A DNA stretch of 64,000 nt from Polymyxa betae (Eukaryota; Endomyxa; Phytomyxea; Plasmodiophorida; Plasmodiophoridae): contig RBZT01000853.1 in assembly GCA_003693705.1 (NCBI GenBank), positions 1 to 64,000 of the forward strand, read 5' to 3'. The position numbers and the translations under genes were made by a program. This document shows, piece by piece, positions 32,850 through 45,530 of the stretch. The notes under the pieces were generated by a model. That model did no database searches. It had not been told where the DNA came from and saw only the letters and a list, made by a program, of their open reading frames with translations. Each line of letters starts with the position of its first letter. The stretch's first letter is position 1.

Positions 32850-35800
32850 ATGGACGCCCTCTGCGCCCAGCTTACCGACTGTCAATCTCCAGTCGCTGCT
32901 GTACGCCAAGCTGCTGAACAAGCGTTGGTACAGGCCCAGGGAACGCCTGGGTTTCTTCCGCAGCTGCTTCAGATCGCCGTCCAAGGCCCACCTCAATGTC
33001 AATTACAGGCAGCAATTCTCCTAAAAAATAACATTCAGCGGCTTTGGATTGATCCCAACAATGCTTCTGCTCAAAGAGCTCGCATCACGGAAGAGGATCG
33101 AACTTATCTGAAAGCACATCTTGTTCGTTATCTGGTTGATAGTCCACTACAATTACAGAAACAGTTGGCTGCTTGCGTGACCGTCATCTCATCGCATGAT
33201 TTTCCTGCACAATGGCAGAATTTATTGCCAGAATTAATTGCTCATCTGTCGGCTACTGAGCATTCCAAAATTCGCGCCGTGCTCACAACCCTGCAAGATA
33301 TTACACAACCATACCGATACAAGGGTAAAGGAAATGAGTTGTGGACACAGATAAAATATGTGCTCGTGAATACTGCCCAGCCATTGCTCGAGGTTTGTTG
33401 CTTTTCCGATTTAAATTTTTTGGTAATCAGTTTTCATAGTGCTTGGTTCGATTAGCCACCCAGTTATCACAAGCTAAGGCACAACAAGATCGGAATGAAG
33501 TGATTACCATGATCACACTGTTAGCCAATGTCTTCCTCTCACTGTCGTTTCAAGATATCCCCGAACAGTTCGAAGACAAACTTTCCGTCTGTGAAAATGT
33601 CCCGTTCCATTCAATTGGTAATTGAATTTACCCGATAGGATTGGATGGGGCACTGGCTTGGTTTCCTGACGATGGAAAGAGGAGAGGGACCAGCACGTCC
33701 AGTCATAACAAAACACGAAGAGATTGTCGATCCTCCACAACCTGTTGATGATCTTCAAGGCGTTATTTGCGAGGTACTTAAATTTGAAGAAGCATCTTTG
33801 ATTGAAACAATCTTTGATCTTAAAAGTTGATTATTATTTTTTTGGGATTTAATGAGATTTCAGATTGGCTCGCTGTATGCTGAAAAGTATGAGGAAGAAT
33901 TCCGTCCTTTTGTTCCAAACTGGGTATCAACTGTTTATCAACTTCTGATCACGGTTGGAGGCGCCATGTTGCCTCGGCATGACCCAGTTATGGTGGGAGG
34001 ATTGCATTTCATGACCCAGATTGTTTCCCGTCCTTGGAATAAGCATCTTTTTGCCGATCCTGAACGATTGCGCGCTATCTGTGAAAGCATCATCATGCCC
34101 AATTTGACTCTCCAGCAACAAGATATCGCGATGTTCTATCACAACCCTATCGAATATGTTCGACGTGACAGTGAAGGTCTATTCTGTTTATTTTGTTCAT
34201 CATCGTTGCTTATAAATTGCTTAAAGGCTCAGATCATGCGACTCGCAGACGGTTAACATGCGACCTTGTGCGAGCTCTTACTGTTCAGTTCCAGAGTGAA
34301 ATCTCGCAGTGCCTTTACAGCTATGTCACTGTACTATTACAAAATTTCCAAAAATCTCCCGATGCTGATTGGATTCAAGCCGATGCAGCCATGTACGTTG
34401 TTCTGGCCCTTGCTGTTCAAGTATGTTGAAGTTTCATTGCACCTTTTTTCAAAGTAGTTAGCTGTGCCTGTGGTAAATACATGATTTTCTAGGGCCGTAC
34501 GCAAGAGAAAGGTGCCACAATCGTCAACCAGTATGTCAATGTTGCAGAGTTTTACCAGTCGCATGTGCAGCCGCAGTTGGCTGACCCTCAGGTTTGTGGC
34601 GTTTATACAATGTTATATATAGACTTACAAATATAATTAGATCGAGCGATTCCCCATCTTGAAGGCTGACGCTATCAAATTCGTTTCGACTTTTCGATCT
34701 CATTTTCCGGTCGAGCAATGTCGCGACTTGATCCCTGTTCTTTCAAAGTACCCATGTTTTCTGTTCAATTGTTTTTATTGTTTAGTGTCTAATTTAAGTA
34801 CACTCGTTTCTTGAACATTTCTCGTAACACTCAAATCCGTTTAGATTCCTTGCGTCGCATTCCTTTGTTGTTCACTCCTATGCGGCTTCTGCCATTGAAA
34901 GGCTGCTTGCTTTGAAGAATTGCATCACGAAAGAACACTTGAAACCGTTTAGCACCCAGATGCTCACCCAGCTGTTCAGGTATAATTGTGGCGTCGTTAT
35001 GGGCACTATCCGCTTTTCTCTCATTGTACTCGATTTCGCTGACTTTTTACAGCGCACTTGATCATGAAGAGTCCTCAGAGAACGATTATTTATTGAGGGC
35101 CCTCATGCGTGTTCTGTACGTCTCGGGATCTAATCTGTTACCCTTTTTGGAGACTTTACTATCCAAGCTGACTGGAATTCTCATTCGAGTTGCCGTTAAC
35201 CCTCGTAACCCAATGTTCAATCACCTGCTCTTTGAATGCATTGCGGTTCTTATCCGACTCTGCAAAGAGCATCCCGAACTGGTCAGTTATAAGCTTGACG
35301 CATTTGAATGGAACTTTTAAGGCTCGATAGGTTCCTAATTTCCAAGCTGCGCTATTCCCTCCATTCCAAACCATGTTACAAGCTCAAGAAGCTTGCAATG
35401 AATTTGGATCATGTTTGGCACACTCTTTTGCGAGTTTTTTTCGTGCTGATACCGCCTCAAATAGATGTGTTCCAGATCATGTGTATGATCTTGGATTGTA
35501 CGCCTGGAGAAGCAGTGCCGCCGGCATTTGAAGCTTTGTACCCGATGTTGATGTCTCCTGCACTGTGGGATTCGCAAGGAAATGTTCATGCAATTACTCA
35601 GTTGCTGCAAGCCTACCTCCGCAAGCCTGGGTAACAATGTTTTCATTGCTTTTAGATGCACTCTTCTGGTCCATCCGATCATTTGCCCATTTATTTTCCA
35701 GATTCGTTGTAACATTGTGCCCGACTGGCGGTGCTACGACCGAGTCATCAAATCGATTAACGGCGCTGCTCGGTGTGTTTCAGAAGCTGATTGCATCTAC

Positions 35801-36720
35801 TCTGAACGATAAGTTTGGGATGGCCTTGTTGCGATCCATGATCCGACATGTTCCTTGGGCAGCGGGGCTTCAACCTTACATGAAGCAGATTTTGGTTCTG
35901 GTTTTCACAAGAGCCACGTCTTCTTCGACCTCTCAATTTGGCCGAGCATTTGCCCTTTTCTTGGCTGATTTCATTACTGTACGGTTTTCGTTTTTTCTTC
36001 TCAGTCGTGACTTATAGTTTTAGGTACGGGGATTCAATGTTGTTCTGTCGGAGATGGAAGGTGTTCAGGCAGGGATCTCTTTTAACGTTATCGGAAAAAT
36101 GTTCCTTCCTCAGGCGGCCCTTATTGTTCAGCCTGCACAAGATCGTAAACTCATTCATGTATGGGAGTTCTTTTTTCTGCGTTCAGTTCGATTATTGCTT
36201 TATCAACTTCACTCGAACTTGATGCTTTCGGTATTAATCTATTTGTAGGTGGCGCTTGTTCATATGGCATGCCATAACCTGGATGTCGTTATCAATGGCG
36301 GGCAGCCATATGTCCAGATGTGGGTGGGTGTTATCGATTGCTTGCTAGATCAATTAGAACTCGGTTCTTCATCCACCGAGCAACCCGCGTTTTCTGATGA
36401 TCAAGCTGAATCAATTCTTGAACAGCTGAGTGACGGCAGCACGCCTGCTTATTCTGCTGCCTATTCACGTTTGGCATTCGCAATTCGCGTTGATACTGAT
36501 GCGTTCCCACAAATTCAGAACATGATCGAATACTTTGTCAAGTCTTTGGCAGATGCCACAAGATCAAGACCAGGTCCGCCGTGTTTTTGCTTGTTTTCGA
36601 TCTTGGATTAAAGCTTCCGTTTTAGGTCAAATCCGCTCTATGTTAGAATCGAATTTACCGCCTGCTCGAGTGTCGTTAATTCATGAACTGTGTAGCAAAT
36701 TTATGGTACAATTGGTTTAA
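32850..36720 (+). CDS. CSE1: Exportin-2 (CSE1/CAS), importin-alpha re-exporter
   Basis: A HEAT-repeat karyopherin that carries importin-alpha back to the cytosol with Ran-GTP. The start MDALCAQLTDCQSP is followed by the importin-beta N-terminal domain (VRQAAEQALVQAQ, CQLQAAILLKNNIQRLW). Later family landmarks in order are FPAQWQNLLPELIAHL, KGKGNELWTQIKYVL, YAEKYEEEFRPFVPNWV, DPERLRAICESIIMPNLTL, EYVRRDSEG with RRRLTCDLVRAL, MYVVLALAVQ, LLGVFQKLIASTLNDK and MIRHVPWAAGLQPYMKQIL. At least ten short introns interrupt it. The end, FMVQLV, matches the expected size of ~950 residues. Some exon borders were inferred only from frame. It works with RanBP1. Confidence 0.92.
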
Positions 36721-36868
36721 AATCTAAGGCCGTGAATAAACACGATCAATTTACAAATGGTAGTTGTCCTCAGCCGAAAAGAATTACGCTAACAAACAGT
36801 ATTTGATAGAACCCAATTTGGTTCACACTCTAGAAAATAGTGTCTGCCGAATAAAACGAGCCAAAAAG

Positions 36869-38636
36869 TTAGTTCGTGCACTCTTCATGCACTCCCTTCA
36901 TTAAATTAACTTGGTCCAATAATAAATGAATTTCAAGGTCGGATTCCACTTCGAGGTCGTCTTTGAGATCTTCCCAGGTTAGGCTGGCGAGACATTTGCC
37001 ATCGACCTGCCAAACAAAAAGGGTTCATATTAGGCCATTGAGGAAGTCGAATGAATGACCGAACCTGATTTTGCCTGAAAGCGGATTCTAATTGGGGAAG
37101 CTGGCACCATCTTAGAAACTGGGCAACTTCATCGACTGACCAGCGTTCGAGATCGCATTTTGGACAAGACTCGTTAGATACTGCATCCAAGAATGCCTTT
37201 TCAGCTTGCAAAATAATTCTGTAATTGGAAAGAATACAATTAGAATCATCAAAAACGAAAGTTCAAATCAAAAGCGAAGGGGCAACGCACACTGGATCAA
37301 CGCTTAGTGATCTTGCAGCATGAATGACATGCAACCACGACGTTCTTGGTCCACATTTTTTAATTCTGCATCAATGTTACAATCCGAGACAGCTCGTATT
37401 GACATTAACACATACGGATTTGTTGGCCCATTTGGAATAGATGATCGAATTTCGAACATTTTCTGCAGCATCTTATCGAGGAAATCAGAAGACACCTTCT
37501 TCAGATTATTTGATGTCAAGGTATCAAGTATTCTGCAGAATGCATTCGATTCTTGATATATGGATTAGGGTGGACAAAACTTACGTCGACGATTGTGAGC
37601 GATCATGCTCGGGAAGCTGAGAAACACATTGTCGCCAGGCAGTCTGAATCTCCTGAGTCAGAGCCTCGGTTGGGTCACGTTTCTCATAATCGACATCGAC
37701 TCGAGCCTCACACGAATCTGGCCACAGAAAATCCCTAGAAGAGCAAATTTATTCGAATCCTCCGTTCGAGAGATCGTTTGCAAAACAGTGCCGAATGCAA
37801 ACTTGAAAACCCGAATAGTCCCAAAGTTTTAAGAAAATTCCAAACCGACAAAATCAAAGATTTGTACTTGACAGGTATCTGGAGATCGTCAGTTCCATGG
37901 CCGACAAATCCATCCAAGGCGTCTTTCACGGACTGCAGCGACCCGAGATCGTACGCCCCCCTGATATCGTCGTGCTGCTTAGATCGGCCCAATTCTAAGC
38001 AGGCCCGACAGGACAACGTCTCAATGAGTGGATCACGAACGCACTCAATATGGAACGATCGGCCACAATTCTGACTGCACAAAAATGCTGTAAAACCAAC
38101 AGATTAAAGACTTTCAAGTGATTAAAATCGGATGACGTCCATACAGGCACTCTGTGGAGCGATCACTTTATCGCAATTAGCGCAGATCACATTCCTATTC
38201 GGCCGGGACGAGGACGATGCCGCAAACCCCGACGCTATTAATTAATGACGGAGGGTATAAGAAGGCAAAACGACAGGACATACATTCGACCATGAGATGC
38301 TCTTCGACAGCCTCGTCGTCATCGTCATCATCATCGGTCATATTATTACTGGTAGCGACCAGATCAAGTGGATCTAATCTCAACCACCAGGCTAATTTAC
38401 AATCACAGCAATAATTTCTGTTAGCAAAGCCCAGATCAGCGGATACGGTACGATGATCACCGATCAGACCTACAGTATTCCATGCCCGGCCTTTTCTCTG
38501 AGAACAACACTAAATCAGCGAATTGATCAAGACAAGATGGCATACTGGACCTTCTGGCATTGGCCCGAACGTTGTCGGACCTGCGAGCTCGGGTGGATGG
38601 AGATCCGCACCGTGGGCAGTTGAATCCTATCGTCAT
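36869..38636 (-). CDS. Multi-zinc-finger protein with C-terminal SAM domain
   Basis: Starts MTIGFNCPRCGSPSTRARRS. Cys pairs recur along the first half: CPRC, YCCDC, ECMSC, NVICANCDK and CSQNCGRSFHIECV with CRAC. The last group has the Cys/His spacing of a PHD- or RING-like finger. A run of Asp (TDDDDDDDEAVEE) lies between the first groups. The middle has DFLWPDSCEARVDVDYEKRD and a helical piece SSDFLDKMLQKMFEIRSS. The C-terminus is a SAM domain: ERWSVDEVAQFLRWCQLPQL, a 58-base intron, then VDGKCLASLTWEDLKDDLEV and IHLLLDQVNLM. SAM domains bind partners, so a chromatin or ubiquitin adaptor is possible. No known family with this order comes to mind. One junction near 38,200-38,310 is unresolved. 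Confidence 0.65.
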
Positions 38637-38937
38637 TGGATGTAGCTGCTTATGGTGAACGGCGTCGAATGGTGAGAAGCAGATCCCTTCTGGTAGATCG
38701 GATTTCGCCTTCCAAAAGTGCAAACACACACGATTCACTCGGAGACCGTCGCGGACTAAGTTTCAAAAAAATTTCGCGGCAAGATATTTCTCCGCGATCG
38801 CAATGTTGGTTCAGCGAATCGGATCGACATTTTTACAGAAAAATTTTCTATCAATTCGTGAAGCAAGGCAACAAACAAAATGCGAGATTGAACGAGACTG
38901 AGGTTATGCTTAAATCTTAATGTTTTATCGAATTGTA

Positions 38938-41629
38938 TCACGGAATGAACATGTGAATCTTCTGATCGGCACCGGCCGTGAAAAGCCACGGCTGATCCGG
39001 ATGCCATTGTAGGGCGGTCATACCGACTCCATCGACCGGAACATGAGCCCGAAGCACTTTCAATGGGACAATTACGGGATCCTGGAGCAGATCCTGACTG
39101 ACAGCACCATGAAGAACATGGGCGGTACCATCGTCCGAGGCTGTAGCCCATAACGGGTATCGAGCGTGGCATTGCACATCTCGTACAGCACCACGATGGT
39201 ACTTCAACGTTCGGAACGGTCTGGAGGAAAGCTGCATATCGTACCAGCAGACACGTCTACATTGAAGCATCAGAGAGCGATCAATACAGTCGGGGACATG
39301 AATGAAAAGTAAAAAGCACATTAGATGGAAATACGAGAAAAACCTGTAACCGATAAATAGGAAATATTCAGTAAAACAAACCTGTCAGCAGTTCCGCTAA
39401 TTAGGTGGTCTCCAGAGGGATGAATAGCGACCGTACTGATCCATCGGGCAGGACATGAAAGCTTCTTGACAAGAACTTGTTTCTGTAGATCGTACACACG
39501 TAAGCGGCGTTTTTCGGCCACAACCAGGTAGGGTCGGGTCGGATGGAATGTAGCATCCTGGACGGCGCCAGTCTTGGTTTTCTGGAAGGGAGCCTGCGTC
39601 GTTCTGGACGAGAATTGATGGATAAAGATTGGCTGCACAGCCGTATCCGATACAGAGAGTAGATAATCGCCCGATCGATGCCAGCAAAGGCGTTTCCCGG
39701 ACGCCGGCAATATGATTCGAACATGGTCGGCAACGACCTTCCAATCAACTTTGCATTTGGCGTTTGATTCGCTCGGCTCCACGCCTGTGAAAACGGTTCA
39801 GAAATGAAAACGAATCAAAAATGTGTATAACCTGTTGACAAAAGCCGGACAATCTCTTCGTCAGCCGTATTGGTAGCATTGACGATTTGGATGCTGGAGG
39901 AGGTTAGGATCGCCAAAAGAGCACGGCGACCAGAGGCTGGATTGAAGGAAACCTGGATAATCTAAACAGCATCAGCAGAATGAACGGAGCTGAAACGAAA
40001 TCCCTTTCAAATATCACAACACGTAACGTAAATAAATATCCGTATGTAGTATATAGTCAATAGAAAGCATAAAAAGTTAACGATAAATAATGTGCGTGGG
40101 TGAAAAAAAGCTAAGAATCGACAAATTATGAATGCGACTTGTGTAGGACAGAATCTGAAACGAAATTACCGGATCGGTAAAGTCCAGACGACGAAGCATA
40201 CGCCCAGTCTCGATCTCGAAGATACACACAGAGCAGTCCATAGATCCGGATGCCAGATACTGACCACAAGCAGACACCGAGATCGACGTGATAGTCATTG
40301 TTTGGCCACCATCGTACGATTGGCATAAACTCTAAATAGCCAATCAGCTATGAAAGCATTGAATAGGTATGAGGATACCTGTGGAAATGGCTTTAAAGTC
40401 GAGGGTTTGGGCAGCTTTGGCAGCAACGAATCCGGATCGATATTCAGACGATTGATACGTTTTCTCGGGCATAGATACAGATCCAGACAACGCTCGAAGC
40501 GTTCATGAACAAATCGTTCATAGAACGGAATCTCCCTGTGAGAATCGAAGCGTTGGGATAGGATCTGATTGCGACGTTCGTCGGCGTCCTTCTGGTTCCA
40601 TTCGTTGATCTCGTCTTCTTCTGGAAGATATTCGTCTGGTGGATTATACGACTCGGCATGACCCGGCAGGGTTGGCTTTGGAGCAGACACGACCGGTGGT
40701 GGACGATGCCGACTATCTCCGGTGTCTTCTTGGTCCCAGATTAAATAAGGTCCACTTTCTGGTTTGGTTTCTTCCACGAAAACGCCCGATCGAATACGTC
40801 TCACCAGAGATTCAATGATCTTCGACTCATGTTTCGATGGAATGAATCTGTAACAGGAGAATGAACACTTAACGAAGTTTGTAGATACAAGTTTGACTGA
40901 GAAGAAAACCTGGAAAATCGAAGACAATTTCCAAACTACGATAATAAAATTCAAATATGTCAAACCGTGATTTGTTGGGCGTCTGAGTATTGCCCAGTGG
41001 ATGTGGGAATTTCGGACATTCAGCACGGAATGTTTCCGAAGTTTCATCAAATTCAGCATGGGCATAGCATCCATCACGAATACGCTTCAACAGAGCAATG
41101 TCTTTTTTGCTTAAAACCACCTATGACCAAAGCTTAAGCGATGAAACAATTTTCTCTTCGAATAGTTTACATTGGCATCGTTTTCGGCGTCGTAAATGGT
41201 TCGACGCCCCTCTTTGGTCTGCGATTGCAAGAACTTATCGATGGCGCCCGCAGCGGCGTTTCGTGTAATCGGCCGTCCATCGATGTTATAGCCGAGATGG
41301 TCGAGTTCCTCGTACCAATGTTCGGGGATGGCGCCAGTACGGCGTAGCGGCCCCTCTTCGTCATCGGAATCGGAGAGTTCAGCGAGGTTAGCACCATGCG
41401 GTGTCGTCCAGGTTAACTTCTATGAAAATGACCGTTAGGCAATGCCTGCAAATTCCGGACGGCGGTTTACGCGATCGAGAGGGAGATCCTGGTCAGATTC
41501 AGACATGGAATCAATGACTGCGGAATCATCAGATTCATTCTCAGATTCCGAGCTGATCTCTGATTCGGAAAGAGACTCGTCATCGCTAACGAATTCGTCG
41601 TTGTCCTGCACGAGTTCTACTACAGCCAT
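38938..41629 (-). CDS. BOP1: Ribosome biogenesis protein BOP1/Erb1
   Basis: Subunit of the PeBoW complex needed for 5.8S/25-28S rRNA maturation in the nucleolus. The N-terminus is acidic and Ser-rich (MAVVELVQDNDEFVSDDES). BOP1NT follows: IPEHWYEELDHLGYNIDGRP, SRFIPSKHESKIIESLVRRI, YLIWDQEDTGDS, LPGHAESYNPPDEYLPEEDE and FVHERFERCLDLYLCPRKRI. A WD40 propeller makes up the rest (SVSACGQYLASGSMDCSVCI, DATFHPTRPYLVVAEKRRLR, DVQCHARYPLWATASDDGTA, LQWHPDQPWLFTAGADQKIH). It ends at the last strand, MFIP. At least six short introns; the first (donor after LPLDR) removes an apparent stop. Complete and apparently functional. Confidence 0.95.
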
Positions 41630-42531
41630 TTGGATGCAGTTTGAGAGTCCTCGATCCTATAGGGTCTCGGAGTCCGTATCGGAGTGCGCAGTTTTTGAGT
41701 TTTCTCTGGATTTTCCCAGAATTGCGAATCATGATTTCAACCATCTACCGGAATTGAGGATTTTCCGGTTCATCGATACAGTTGAAAATACATTCAAATA
41801 GGAGTAAATGCATTTGTTAAAATGTTCGGATCGCCCAAATCCTACATTAATGTAAAGCTTACTGTTTTGGTTTCAGCAAAATTAATTGATTTGGTGCTGG
41901 GAACAATCTTGAAATTGAGGGCGTGGTCGGGATAAGCTTTTGCAGAAGTCTTTGGCAGCAGTAGAGAGCGAATCATGTTTATTATGAACTGAGGCTGAGC
42001 GTCATGGAAATACGCAAGCAAGTGTTGAACGATCGATCAGATAGCGAACCGTAATGCTGGTGGAATTCAGTTTCACAAGGAATAGGCAGATATATATAGA
42101 TTCTGGTGCCAGAAGCCCAAAACACAGCACATCCTTTATAGATGCTCATCATATGCTCTAATCTGAAAAATTACTGCTGAATACAATCTAGAGCGCTAGA
42201 TGCTCCATTGTAATACCATTTTATTCCTGATAATGAAGTTCCGTATAGCATAACTAACGAGGCGATTGCCAACGAGCAATTATAAGAAAGTAAGGCTCAG
42301 AGTCAATCAAGAGAGGCCGATCAAATACCTTAGATGTAACAGAGTCTGATTTTGAACCTATTCAGTCTTTTGTTGGTTATTTGTTACGTACGATTTGCAA
42401 TATTGCGTTCATTAGTAATAATCTGCAGCTGTAGTCTGGAAGCTGCCAAGATCTCGATAACGAAAGCAAATCGTTATCTATGGGACAGTCGTTCAGTCAG
42501 CAGACCTTGTAATGATTTCGTACTCGCGAAT
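41630..42531. promoter_or_regulatory. Divergent intergenic region, BOP1 and IST1
   Basis: About 900 bases between two outward-starting genes, longer than most spacers here. A protein-like minus-strand piece sits inside it (see the separate entry). The remainder is A/T-rich and should contain both promoters. A 119-codon top-strand frame beginning at 41,442 is antisense to BOP1 and is not a gene. Confidence 0.3.
41842..42051 (-). CDS. Possible small gene or exon, unknown
   Basis: Frame reads QHLLAYFHDAQPQFIINMIR, SLLLPKTSAKAYPDHALNFK and IVPSTKSINFAETKT before a stop, with an internal ATG (MIRSLLLPKTSAKAY). Composition is protein-like, and upstream sequence offers an AG acceptor. No family is recognised and no start codon is certain. 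Confidence 0.25.
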
Positions 42532-44096
42532 ATGTCCTCTAAGCATGAAGCTACCAGGAAGGTTAATGCCAAGATGGCGGTCTCACGATTATCGTTAATG
42601 CGATCCAAAAAGTAACCAACTTTCTGTTTTTTTGCACAAATTACAACTTGAGTTTGTCGAGTTTCTAAAATTCACTCTCAATTTTGTTCTCAACGTTAGT
42701 TTAGGTCAAACCTGCTGCAGTCGTTAGGAAGGGAGATTGCAAATCTGTTATCCCAGGGCAAAGTACCTAACGCTGAAATCAAATCCGAATCCTTGATTCA
42801 TGAAGAGGTTGGATTATAGCTTTAAATAATCCGATCTTAATCTTTGAATCCAGAATCTAATTATTGCAACTGAAATATTGGAACTTCATTGCGAAAAGTA
42901 TGCAATATACTGCTGCTGAATCTTTGGGATTCAGATGAGTGTTTAGGATAGCAAGCCGAGTGGGGCAAATTGCTTCACAACAGAAATGCCCAGAAGACAT
43001 TTTCATCTCGATTGGTACATTTTGTCAAGATTTAGCAGTTGGTGCTTATTAGCATTCAGCTACAATTGTCTATTGCAGTACGCGTTTGCCCGTGCCTGAA
43101 TTTAAAGGAATCGCCACACAAATGGCACTCAAATATACCAAGGTAACTGTTTATAACAAATTGCTGCATTTGGCGCCTTGCTTGCTGATAGTAGCAATTT
43201 TTTTCGATATTCAGGCGTCTGATTATCGTTTAGGCTTGGATAATGTAAGAGTTGGCTATAATGGCAACAGTTGCTGACAGCGACCATAAACCAGGCCATT
43301 AAATGATAGAAAGCAATACGTTGATCCTAAAGTTCTCGCTCTTATTGATGTCACGCCACCAAATCGTTCTGAAATCGTCAAAAGGCTGACGGAGCTAGCT
43401 GCAGAATTCAATGTCGAATATGAGGCCCCAGAAGTTTGTCCTTTTAAAGCTGTCTCATCATTCGTTGAGTTTTATATCTTAGGAGGAAATCCAATCAAAT
43501 CCAGTATCCTCTGCAAAAGTACAGTAAATGATATTTCTGCGTGATTGAAGCGACTTATCTTTGCTCCAGGATGCAGCCTTGAAACTTGACACTTTGGCGA
43601 AGGTCTGAATAATTGCCTAATTTTGCTTTATCGGTACTGAAGCTGATTGCATTGGGTCAGCCGGCTTCACTGCTGCTCTATGAGAATGAAACCAAAAAAC
43701 CCGTTATTGTCGTATCTCCAAAACCGTCCCAAAGGGAATCCGAGCTTCAAGAGCTAGAATCTCTGAAAGCTGCCGCTGAAGGATCACTTGCTAGCGAACT
43801 TGCTGCCCTGCCTGGCTCGGAAGAATTAGGTACTGCGTTGATTTTCTTGATCCTGCATTTTGGGAGGTTTTCGCGCGATGATGAACGCGATTGCTAATCT
43901 TGGCCTCACTAATGGCTTGCATTCAGATCTGAAATTGCCAGAGCTAGGCGACAGCGAAGCTGCAGATGTGCGTGAACTAGATGAAAAGAAAGACGGCTGT
44001 CAGGCAAGCCAGGACAACAACGACAACAACAGCAGCGCCAGCACCTCAGATGTCGATGCGTTGATGAAGAGACTTAATGCACTAAAAGCACCTTAG
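42532..44096 (+). CDS. IST1: IST1-like ESCRT-III regulator
   Basis: IST1 binds Vps4 and CHMP1 and controls ESCRT-III membrane scission. The spliced N-terminal domain follows the family: RLSLMRSKKSNLLQSLGREI, ANLLSQGKVPNAEIKSESLI, HEENLIIATEILELHCEKIA, SRVGQIASQQKCPEDIFISI and VPEFKGIATQMALKYTK. Then comes KQYVDPKVLALIDVTPPNRS with EIVKRLTELAAEFNVEYEAP. Introns are ~50-100 bases. The C-terminal part is low complexity (PKPSQRESELQELESL, DNNDNNSSASTSD) and ends in VDALMKRLNALKAP, which resembles a MIT-interacting motif used to contact Vps4. The junction before RLPVPEF and two near 43,500 are not exact. Confidence 0.85.
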
Positions 44097-44765
44097 AACC
44101 CGAATCGGAATCGGTTTGAGTTCTGTATCACCCTTTCTTTAATTGGCTCAACAGAGCAGCGCTGTTGGGAAGACTACAAAGCTGTCTTCATCTGGGCGCT
44201 ATTCAGGCTAGCTGACAGTGATAAATAGTTTGATCAGTTCAGAAAATAATAGACCATGCGCATTCTAGATCGGGATGAGAATTGAGATTTCTGATCCAGT
44301 AGCGATGCTGCTGTCAGTGTCGACATGACCTGAAGGCGACATCGGTTCTTGCGATGGGGAAGAACTCTCAAAGCGTTCTCCATGCTTCTTTTTCTCGGCT
44401 CAAGTTGCAGTTCCTAGGGTATTAGACTACGCGTCGATTATCTGCGACCGGCGACAATGTGATCGCCGATCACCCTGTCTCGTCTTAATCAGAAAAAAAC
44501 AGGCCTCGATATCCTCCTGTTTGTGGACATCGAGTTGACAGCTTTAGAGGAATACCCTCCAAAAGTATTTTGTAAAAGCAGCTGAATATAAAAGAAGGAA
44601 CGCCATTCTTGGCGTGAATGAAGTTTCGAGTACACAATAGTCAATAGAGCAGTTTGACAACGAAAGTTGTCTCGAGACGTTTCTGGCGCTGGTACGGCAA
44701 TTCTCCCAGAAAGGATCGCCAGGTTTTATTACCTTTTTATGATTCCAGGCCGGTTTTGATTGCTT
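44097..44765. other. Intergenic, 3' regions of two convergent genes
   Basis: No supported gene. A plus-strand frame at 44,654-44,863 overlaps the Coa1-like exon antisense and is rejected. A small hairpin, GACAAC-GAAA-GTTGTC, lies at 44,656-44,671. Confidence 0.3.
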
Positions 44766-45322
44766 TTAAAGATGCAGAAAAGTTCTGTGATTTCTGTCAT
44801 TTTCAACAGCAGCATACGTATACTTCCATCGAGACGGCTCGAGGTCACTCTGAGGCCGTATAGCTTGCAGAACAACAGTACCGTGGGATTTGGCACCTTT
44901 AAGAGGAATCCTTACATTAACGACTTCTGAGCTGATTCGGCCTGTCATTCGCCCATTGATTTGTACATTGTCTCCCAAAACCTTCAGCACAATTCTGCAA
45001 CGCGCTCAGAAAGGTTATCATTTTGCAAATCAGAGGAAAGTTACGGATTAGATCGTGCAATTTTGATCAATTTGATACCCGTGAAGCCGCCACGTTTGTT
45101 GAATCGCCATGCAGAGAACAATCCAATTCCAACAGCGCCCAGAACTGCAAAATTACCAACATAACGGAAGGTGCTCGATACGGGTGTTTGACCGGAAACC
45201 ACCAAGAGCTCGGCAGTCACTCCTTCAGAGCATAGAGTGTACTTGTAATTATTCCATGGGCACTCAACCGACAAATTCGAGTCTGTGATGGAAACAGAAG
45301 CTGTTCCATTGTCGCACGTCAT
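44766..45322 (-). CDS. Coa1/Tim21-like mitochondrial membrane protein
   Basis: Two exons joined by a ~50-base intron (donor GTAACTTTCC after ARSNP, acceptor GCGTTGCAG). A membrane helix (YVGNFAVLGAVGIGLFSAWR) precedes a domain that reads like the Coa1/Tim21 fold: KIARSNPIVLKVLGDNVQIN, GRMTGRISSEVVNVRIPLKG, AKSHGTVVLQAIRPQ and WKYTYAAVEND. Family members sit in the mitochondrial inner membrane and help assemble cytochrome oxidase or connect import complexes. The start chosen (MTCDNGTASVSITDS) is the nearest ATG. The N-terminal ~45 residues do not look like a presequence, so the first exon may differ. Confidence 0.55.
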
Positions 45323-45530
45323 CTGTAAGATGCAATGACTAAGCTGAAGAAGCCGTGAAGAAGAAACAAAGAATAGACAACGTGGATGCAATCGGAGAAA
45401 ATCTGTAGAGAAAATCTGCATTGGCGTTGCCTACTGAGGGTTCTGAAACGCAACCAATCAGTTAATGGCATGAACGAAAGTGATTCTTTATACAATAAAA
45501 TTGATAATCTAATAGTTTCACAAAAAAGCA

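Noticed and set aside
41442-41801. 119-codon plus-strand Ser-rich frame
   Set aside because: Antisense to the acidic N-terminus of BOP1, whose Glu/Asp codons read as Ser and Phe on the other strand.
44656-44671. Hairpin GACAAC-GAAA-GTTGTC with a GNRA loop
   Set aside because: A single 6-bp stem with no wider RNA fold around it. Too short to call an RNA gene.
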